From an uncultured Eudoraea sp. (GTDB lineage Bacteria; Bacteroidota; Bacteroidia; Flavobacteriales; Flavobacteriaceae), in NCBI GenBank assembly GCA_947258555.1, contig CAMYJF010000007.1, positions 1-59,517 of the forward strand: a DNA stretch of 59,517 nt, in the 5' to 3' direction. Shown piece by piece: positions 52,114 through 59,517 of this stretch (its first letter is position 1; every line of letters begins with the position of its first letter). Both the position numbers and the translations under genes were made by a program. The notes beneath the pieces are model-generated. The model worked only from the letters and a program-made list of their open reading frames with translations. It was not told the DNA's origin and made no database searches.

Positions 52114-52551
52114 TCAATGGTTCATTGCCAAATAAGCAACTAAGCGATCTTTTAAAAAGTGTTCCCAGGAACTTGAGCAAAAGTCAAAACAGAGGAAATC
52201 GGGTGTAAGACCTTGGTGTTTAAACAGCAGTAAGGTAGCATTAGATGAGATTTCAGTCAGATTCCAAAGGATTTTAGTGCCAACCCATTCTTTTTCCACT
52301 CCGGTCAAGCCAGGTATTAATTGATTCGCATCGATGCATTCCCAGATCATGAGTTCATTTTCCTTGTATTCAGTAACTTTAAATTGATACCAGGGCTCTC
52401 CCCATGAAACTTTAAAGACAGTATCTTTCTTCTCGATAAGTCGGTCTTGTTCTCCCCACCATTTGCCTAGTTCTCCGGAAATAGCCATGAAAATTGCATG
52501 TCTTGAGTTTGGTATTTCAAGCTTGGTGGTATAATCCGTCATACTTGTCAA
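52114..52551 (-). CDS. SRPBCC-domain protein
   Basis: A 145-residue cytoplasmic protein of the START/AHSA1-like type: DYTTKLEIPNSRHAIFMAIS at the start, then LGKWWGEQD, FKVSWGEPWYQFKVTEYKEN, and the closing helix SSSWEHFLKDRLVAYL. Ligand unknown. An ATG three codons in (MTDYTTKLEI) is an alternative start. It is not adjacent to the other SRPBCC gene, and the two share little sequence. Confidence 0.8.
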   Translation of the reverse strand: MTSMTDYTTKLEIPNSRHAIFMAISGELGKWWGEQDRLIEKKDTVFKVSWGEPWYQFKVTEYKENELMIWECIDANQLIPGLTGVEKEWVGTKILWNLTEISSNATLLLFKHQGLTPDFLCFDFCSSSWEHFLKDRLVAYLAMNH

Positions 52552-52588
52552 TATTATGTTCCAATAGCCTGTACCAAGATGTATTAAA

Positions 52589-53026
52589 TTATTGCTTGAT
52601 TTTTGAAGCTTCTTCTAATTCCTCAGGTAGCGTATCATCATATTTTAAATTCTGAACTTGCCAGCGATCCTTGGGTTTGTAAAAGATGAATGTGAGTCGG
52701 ATAGGTTGCCGGTCATACCTTAAAATAAAACTGTTGACCTTCAAATGGTCGCCCATACTTTTTTCTATTATCAGATCATACCCATAATACGATCCGATCA
52801 GTGGAAGAAGATTATTATATTGATTCTTGAGGTTCTCCACTGCATCCTGGTTCCGCTCCATCCATTTATTGGTTGAAAAAGCATAGTCAAACGCTTTCAT
52901 GGGATCGAGGACATATTGCCTGAAGAATTCTTCGGTTATCTTTTCATCTTCGGATTGGGCCTGAAGAGTATCCGTTAAACACAGAAAAAAGAATAATAAA
53001 GTACCCAGAATTAGTTTGCGATTCAT
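52589..53026 (-). CDS. Exported protein of unknown function
   Basis: A 145-residue protein with a signal peptide (LILGTLLFFFLCLTDTLQAQ, cleavage near residue 24). The mature part is mixed helix and strand with KAFDYAFSTNKWMERNQDAV and LTFIFYKPKDRWQVQNLKYD, reminiscent of NTF2-like proteins, but no family is certain. It is 37 bases upstream of the SRPBCC gene on the same strand and divergent from katG, with 276 non-coding bases between in which I see no clear consensus promoter. Confidence 0.7.
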   Translation of the reverse strand: MNRKLILGTLLFFFLCLTDTLQAQSEDEKITEEFFRQYVLDPMKAFDYAFSTNKWMERNQDAVENLKNQYNNLLPLIGSYYGYDLIIEKSMGDHLKVNSFILRYDRQPIRLTFIFYKPKDRWQVQNLKYDDTLPEELEEASKIKQ

Positions 53027-53296
53027 GATAGATGACTAATTTAGCAGCGTTGTCAAATTTTAAAGTTCTTCCAAAGAAAAGGCAACGCCTGATTTCTTAA
53101 AAGTAGCAATTTTGGTGAGTTATAGAAAGTAATCAGTCAATTCCCTACTACGAATTAACAAGCATATTTGTTTCATCCAATAGGTATATTTTACACGCTT
53201 AAATTTTGACTATTCAACCATAATTATTTCTTATTGATATTCCCTAATCATAAATTGAATTTATAGTACATTTATTCTATTCAACGATCAAAATAA

Positions 53297-55540
<2,244 letters not shown>

Positions 55541-55578
55541 TCTTAATCTATAGAAGAATAGGAGTTAATTAATCGACT

Positions 55579-56619
55579 TCAAAACGTATCAATTACTAGC
55601 ACCCCTGAATTGTGATTCTTGTTCATATTGGGCAGGGCAGTAGCGGCCTCTTCCAGGGAAATGGTTTTGTGGATGAACCTTTTAAGTTTGAGATCCCTTG
55701 ACCGGATCAGTTCAAATACTTCGGGATACTTAAATGCTTGTATACCGTGACTTCCCAGGATCTCAAGTTCGTTGGCAACAACCTGGTCCATTGGTATCTT
55801 CGGATGGCTATGATCTCCGGTCATGAGCCCTACCTGTACATGTTTGCCTCGTTTTCTAAGTCCGGCGATCGAGTTATAAGAGGTTTGCTGACTCCCTAGG
55901 GCATCGAGGGAAACATGTGCGCCACCCTCTGTGATCGATCTGATCTCATCAACGACATTAGAACTAAGTGAGGCATTTACGAGTGAGGACGCCCCAAGAT
56001 CCTTGGCCAATTCCAGTGCTTTGTCATTAATATCAACGGCAATGACCTGTGCTCCTAAGGCCTGCGCGATCATGATCGCTGATAAGCCCACACCCCCACA
56101 ACCGTACACTACTACAAATTGACCTTCTTTTACTTTTCCCTGGTCTTTAATAGCGCGGTATGAGGTTGTAAACCTACATCCCAATAGGGCAGCAGTCACA
56201 GAATCGATCTCTTCCGGGAGTTTGACCAGGTTGACATCTGCATGATCCAAAGCCACATATTCTGCAAAGGATCCCCAATGTGCAAAGCCTGGCTGGGTTT
56301 GATTGTCACACACCTGCTGATTTCCGGAATCGCATTGTTCACAAGATCCACAGGCACAAACAAAAGGCACGGTTACCCGATCTCCAACAGCAAATTTTTT
56401 GACATCTTTCCCGATCGCTTCCACAATACCTGCCAGCTCATGTCCTGGTACATGAGGTAGTACAATATCATGATCATGTCCCATCCACCCATGCCAGTCA
56501 GACCGACATAGTCCTGTAGCTGTAACTTTGACTACAACTCCATGTGGCTTAGGGCTGGGATCAGATACCTGGGTCACCATTAATGGTCCCTGGAAATGTT
56601 CGTAAAAGAGGGCTTTCAT
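55579..56619 (-). CDS. Zinc-dependent alcohol dehydrogenase
   Basis: A 346-residue medium-chain dehydrogenase. Catalytic zinc ligands are expected at C38, H60 and E61 (GHELAG); the structural zinc is bound by C90, C93, C96 and C104. The Rossmann motif is VYGCGGVGLSAIMIA (about 170-184). The substrate alcohol or aldehyde is not clear. It lies 12 bases after the serine hydrolase gene on the same strand, so it may be the last member of the LytTR-cupin-hydrolase unit. Confidence 0.92.
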   Translation of the reverse strand: MKALFYEHFQGPLMVTQVSDPSPKPHGVVVKVTATGLCRSDWHGWMGHDHDIVLPHVPGHELAGIVEAIGKDVKKFAVGDRVTVPFVCACGSCEQCDSGNQQVCDNQTQPGFAHWGSFAEYVALDHADVNLVKLPEEIDSVTAALLGCRFTTSYRAIKDQGKVKEGQFVVVYGCGGVGLSAIMIAQALGAQVIAVDINDKALELAKDLGASSLVNASLSSNVVDEIRSITEGGAHVSLDALGSQQTSYNSIAGLRKRGKHVQVGLMTGDHSHPKIPMDQVVANELEILGSHGIQAFKYPEVFELIRSRDLKLKRFIHKTISLEEAATALPNMNKNHNSGVLVIDTF

Positions 56620-56631
56620 AGCTGTATTTCC

Positions 56632-57987
56632 TTATTCCTTTAATCCTTCGAACTGACCGCCATCATTGTTGATCCAGATCATTTTGGTACTCTGATCCGA
56701 ATCACTTCGTTTAAAACGAATAGTGGCATACAGTGTCCGGCTAAAATAGCTACCATCTTGAAGCAGTACCATTTCCGATGAACCCCCTTCATTAGCACGG
56801 GCCATATATCTGCCGTCTTGTAGCGTTATATAAACCTTAAAGTTGGGGCCAAAGGCATAGGTACCTGAAATATCAGCCATCTTACGTTTGCTATCGGTTT
56901 CGGGCTTGCCGGATTTCGCACGGCTCGTATAGTTCTTTTCAAAGACAATAGCGGCCAGGTCACGCCTTAGAAAATCAGCTACACCGGTTTGGATATTTCC
57001 CGTAATAATGATGGATATATCCGGTTCCTGATAATGCAGGTAGTCCGCTATAAATCCATTAATGCGACCATCATGCCCAAAGACAGAATGATCAAAAGAC
57101 TGGTAGACGGAAATTCCCAGACCATAATTATTCCCATAATCTTTCATGAATTTAGCATATGAATATTTCGAAAGTAACGAACGTGTTTTTATCGATACGA
57201 TCCATTTTAGAAGGTCGCTTGTCGTACTGTACAGAGAACCCGAACCTTTTAACAATTCCAGATCCAAAAAGTCAGTCACTTTTAGGTCCTCATAATCAAG
57301 GGGTTCATATCCAGTGGCCAAGTCATTGGCTTCCCCATGACCTGTATCCTTCATTTCCAGGGTATCGAAAAGTTCTTGTTTCAAAAATGCACCATAGTCC
57401 ATTCCACTTACTTTTTCGATGATGACGGCAAGAAGTGCATAACCCCCATTCGAATATTGATAGCGGCTTCCGGGTGTAAAGGCCAACGGCAAATCTAAAA
57501 CCCGTGAAGTCAGTTCGGAAATAGAAAGATCCTTATCTGATAAGGTATTAAAACCTGGGATTGAATAGATATCCTGAACGCCTGAAGTGTGAGTCAGCAA
57601 ATGTTCCAGGGTAATATCATTGGCTATCTTATTTTCTGGAAAATATTTGGACAAGGTATCGCCGGTAGTCAGTTTGCCCATTTCCTCTAATCTTAGAATT
57701 GCTGCTGCAGTGAACTGTTTTGAGATCGATCCAATCTTGAATTTCGTATTGGGAGAATTCAACCTTCCTTTTTCCAGATCGGCATAGCCAAAACAGGAAT
57801 CGTAAAGTGTACTGTCCTTCGCAGTGATGAGAATGCAACCGCTAAAATCGTTGGTCTTGCCATACGATTGGATATAGGTTTCAATTTTTGTTTCAAAATC
57901 CTGCGCTGCAGCTACTTGACTGAATAGTAGTCCTACTAAGAGGAGATAGTAAGCGGAAAAAGAAAATGATCTGATCATGTCAAGCAT
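56632..57987 (-). CDS. Exported serine hydrolase, class C beta-lactamase fold
   Basis: A 451-residue protein with a signal peptide (LLLVGLLFSQVAAAQ, cleavage near residue 29). The catalytic motifs are SISK (S87-K90), YSN in RYQYSNGGYALL, and GHDGRINGF in place of KTG. An extra C-terminal domain of about 100 residues (DISGTYAFGPNFKVYI) is seen in the beta-lactamase-related esterases. It might be a D-aminopeptidase, esterase or penicillin-binding protein. ATGs at 57987 and 57978 are both possible starts. Confidence 0.9.
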   Translation of the reverse strand: MLDMIRSFSFSAYYLLLVGLLFSQVAAAQDFETKIETYIQSYGKTNDFSGCILITAKDSTLYDSCFGYADLEKGRLNSPNTKFKIGSISKQFTAAAILRLEEMGKLTTGDTLSKYFPENKIANDITLEHLLTHTSGVQDIYSIPGFNTLSDKDLSISELTSRVLDLPLAFTPGSRYQYSNGGYALLAVIIEKVSGMDYGAFLKQELFDTLEMKDTGHGEANDLATGYEPLDYEDLKVTDFLDLELLKGSGSLYSTTSDLLKWIVSIKTRSLLSKYSYAKFMKDYGNNYGLGISVYQSFDHSVFGHDGRINGFIADYLHYQEPDISIIITGNIQTGVADFLRRDLAAIVFEKNYTSRAKSGKPETDSKRKMADISGTYAFGPNFKVYITLQDGRYMARANEGGSSEMVLLQDGSYFSRTLYATIRFKRSDSDQSTKMIWINNDGGQFEGLKE

Positions 57988-57995
57988 TTAAAGTA

Positions 57996-58030
57996 TAATC
58001 CTGCCAGGGGAGCATACCCTTGCAGGATTA
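57996..58030. repeat. Inverted repeat between the cupin and serine hydrolase genes
   Basis: TAATCCTGC at 57996-58004 pairs with GCAGGATTA at 58022-58030 and the inner CAGGG/CCCTTG partly continues the stem. It lies just before the serine hydrolase start and after the cupin stop. No T-run follows on the minus strand, so it may be a leader hairpin or processing site more than a terminator. Confidence 0.6.
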
Positions 58031-58067
58031 GTCAAATTACCAAAAAAGATCCAATTACAGGGGTGGC

Positions 58068-58865
58068 CTAGGCACCTTCCCCGAACATGATGAGAATTGC
58101 TTCTGTAGCGGAGTCGGTTTCATTCCACCATTTATGCATTACGTTTGATGGAATAAAAATGGTATTTCCTGCGGACAAAGACACCCGTTCCCCATCTACT
58201 TCTCCTTCTGTAGTTCCCTTGATGGCGACGACCATCATGGGGAAGGGCATGGCTTGTTCACGGGCGTCGTCCCGTACGCGCTCTTCCGGCAATACCCGGT
58301 ACCAGGCGGTTCGCAACCCTGGCTCATAATAGAACACTGTGAAATTGGATCCATGGGCTCTTCTCGTCATACCTTCGCCGAAGGGAATGATCTCCGGGAA
58401 GCCCCTGGTCCAGAAGTGAAAAGAAAAGGGATTGATCTTCCCATATTCTTCCATTGAAGGCTTAAACCCCTCCATCATCGCCACACTCATCGGGGTGTAA
58501 TCTCCTGCAAAGGCCTTCCCCTGGGCCGTTAAGGCGTTGATCTTCCCTTCATGTATCGCCCGTAGCGTCTCGGCCTCGATGGAGTAATAAAAGGTTGGAG
58601 TGGAGGGTAGTCCCTCAGAATAGTTTACTTCCCATCCCTCCTCGGTTTGCGTTCCCGTAATCTGAACATTCCAGGTCCCCGATCCGGGTACTTCGATCCC
58701 AAATGTCATCGGCGTTGCTGCAAAGCGGTCTTGTTTATAATCCGTGATATAGGACTCAATAATTGCAGGGATATCCAGCGCTGATTCAGAGGCATCATTT
58801 TGAGCATGCCCAAAAGACATGCATATGATGCTCAGCATAATCCATAGAATACTGTTCGTTTTCAT
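58068..58865 (-). CDS. Exported SCP2-like plus cupin protein
   Basis: A 265-residue protein with a signal peptide (ILWIMLSIICMSFGHAQ, cleavage near residue 21). Residues about 30-130 look like an SCP2 (sterol-carrier-like) domain: TPMTFGIEVPGSGTWNVQIT, then INALTAQGKAFAGDYTP. Residues about 170-260 form a cupin: GTTEGEVDGERVSLSAGNTI, then FIPSNVMHKWWNETD, with H in the second metal motif. Such a fusion would bind a hydrophobic ligand and a small molecule or metal in the periplasm. The function is not known. Confidence 0.78.
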   Translation of the reverse strand: MKTNSILWIMLSIICMSFGHAQNDASESALDIPAIIESYITDYKQDRFAATPMTFGIEVPGSGTWNVQITGTQTEEGWEVNYSEGLPSTPTFYYSIEAETLRAIHEGKINALTAQGKAFAGDYTPMSVAMMEGFKPSMEEYGKINPFSFHFWTRGFPEIIPFGEGMTRRAHGSNFTVFYYEPGLRTAWYRVLPEERVRDDAREQAMPFPMMVVAIKGTTEGEVDGERVSLSAGNTIFIPSNVMHKWWNETDSATEAILIMFGEGA

Positions 58866-58998
58866 CTGTTCTAAATTTTAATGAATATATTTTTACGTTT
58901 CATGTCAGATCACAAACTGTCGATCGACGAAACCAAAGGAATATATTTTGTACGGAAAGCTCTGTTATTTAAAGGAGTTTGTGGAGAATACGCCCAAT

Positions 58999-59517
58999 TT
59001 AGGGGCGAATCTGCAAGCGGGCTTTGACGACTGTGGTGTATTGGCCGGAAACAGGGACGGAATCGCCATGGGTGTTCAGCTTCACAGTCATGCTTCGATT
59101 GCTTGGATTATCAATTACGAAATGCTCAGTGTTGATCAGAAAGCGGCGATGGCATCGCAAGATCGGCGACAAGGGATTAACGATCTGCTTTTCAACATTC
59201 TTCATACTGGATCGAAAGACCAGTTTTTTTCGTTCTCCATCGACCTCATAGTGAATGTCCACATAATTGTCATCACTGCTGATGTAAAGGATATCCTTTA
59301 GGTTGAGTGAAAGGGTTTTACCGGTTTGTGAGGTGACGGTATAGGTCTCAGCCGAAGTGATAAGGGAAAGTCGCCTGCGATTCAAGTATTGCCAGATCCC
59401 TGTAACGAAGAATGACACGGTGATCCCAATTCCGAGAGTTCGGGCCAAAACCCCTAAAAAATCAGTCCATGTAAACTCCCGAAAACTGCTCCAATAACTC
59501 TTGTATAGAAATTGCAT
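58999..59517 (-). CDS. Membrane-anchored LytTR transcription regulator (probably cut by the window edge)
   Basis: The visible 172 residues begin with a membrane segment (about 19-43, FLGVLARTLGIGITVSFFVTG) and contain a LytTR DNA-binding domain at about 65-170: LNLKDILYISSDDNYVDIHY, VFRSSMKNVEKQIV, and RCHRRFLINTEHFV. There is no response-regulator receiver domain. The open frame touches the end of the window at 59517, so the real start may lie outside and more membrane helices may precede it. It is 133 bases upstream of the cupin gene on the same strand and might control it. Confidence 0.85.
   Translation of the reverse strand: MQFLYKSYWSSFREFTWTDFLGVLARTLGIGITVSFFVTGIWQYLNRRRLSLITSAETYTVTSQTGKTLSLNLKDILYISSDDNYVDIHYEVDGERKKLVFRSSMKNVEKQIVNPLSPILRCHRRFLINTEHFVIDNPSNRSMTVKLNTHGDSVPVSGQYTTVVKARLQIRP

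Noticed and set aside
30301-53026. A genomic island or defence island in the accessory part
   Set aside because: No integrase, transposase, toxin-antitoxin or restriction genes are visible and base composition looks uniform by eye; the genes look like ordinary chromosomal accessory genes.
58948-59301. 117-codon open frame on the plus strand
   Set aside because: It is antisense to the LytTR gene, starts with TTG, and its composition follows from the reverse of a conserved domain.

Overview
The window is a gene-dense chromosomal segment that looks like a marine member of Flavobacteriaceae (Bacteroidetes). Evidence: the order CBS protein, nadK, DUF6089 barrel, uppS, bamA, two ompH/Skp genes, murI; a FolK-deoxynucleoside kinase fusion; DUF6090, 2TM-domain and DUF2797 proteins; weak Shine-Dalgarno sequences; and promoters of the Bacteroidetes type (TTG, about 19-20 bases, TAnnTTTG). 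I see no insertion sequence, prophage, integrase or CRISPR array. Genus cannot be fixed from the sequence alone.

Layout. 1-580: tRNA-Gly(GCC) flanked by two interrupted tRNA-Gly-like segments and by repeats. 0.6-13 kb: mutS, a TrmH-type methyltransferase, folK-dNK, sppA, a queuosine-precursor transporter, a large AsmA-type protein, DUF2797 and a GH3-family adenylating enzyme. 13-20.7 kb: a small hydrolase with a cysteine nucleophile, then clpX, clpP and tig, a small membrane protein, an SGNH lipoprotein, an alpha/beta hydrolase and pdxJ. 20.7-29.7 kb: the envelope cluster from the CBS protein and nadK through uppS, bamA and two periplasmic chaperones to murI, with folA convergent. This couples undecaprenyl phosphate synthesis, D-glutamate supply and outer-membrane protein assembly.

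29.7-53 kb is accessory in character: many short minus-strand operons of small membrane proteins, lipoproteins and one-domain enzymes. They include a lone CBM48 domain, a VIT1/CCC1 transporter, two tandem paralogue pairs (129/147 aa proteins of no known family; SnoaL-like lipoproteins), an arginase-family enzyme, a chromate transporter, an AAC(6')-like acetyltransferase, a porin, a sugar transporter overlapping a trehalase, a P1 peptidase overlapping a phosphoesterase, and a CDF-like transporter with CxxxC in place of HxxxD. A 14-unit heptamer array lies at 32.1 kb.

53-59.5 kb: katG on the plus strand, then a minus-strand series reading from the window edge: membrane LytTR regulator (cut or ending at the edge), secreted SCP2-like/cupin protein, secreted beta-lactamase-fold hydrolase, zinc alcohol dehydrogenase. 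No single locus is clearly a new defence or mobile system. The best candidates for undescribed biology are the altered CDF transporter, the 129/147 aa paralogue pair next to the heptamer array, the split tRNA-Gly-like pieces, and the LytTR-cupin-hydrolase group.
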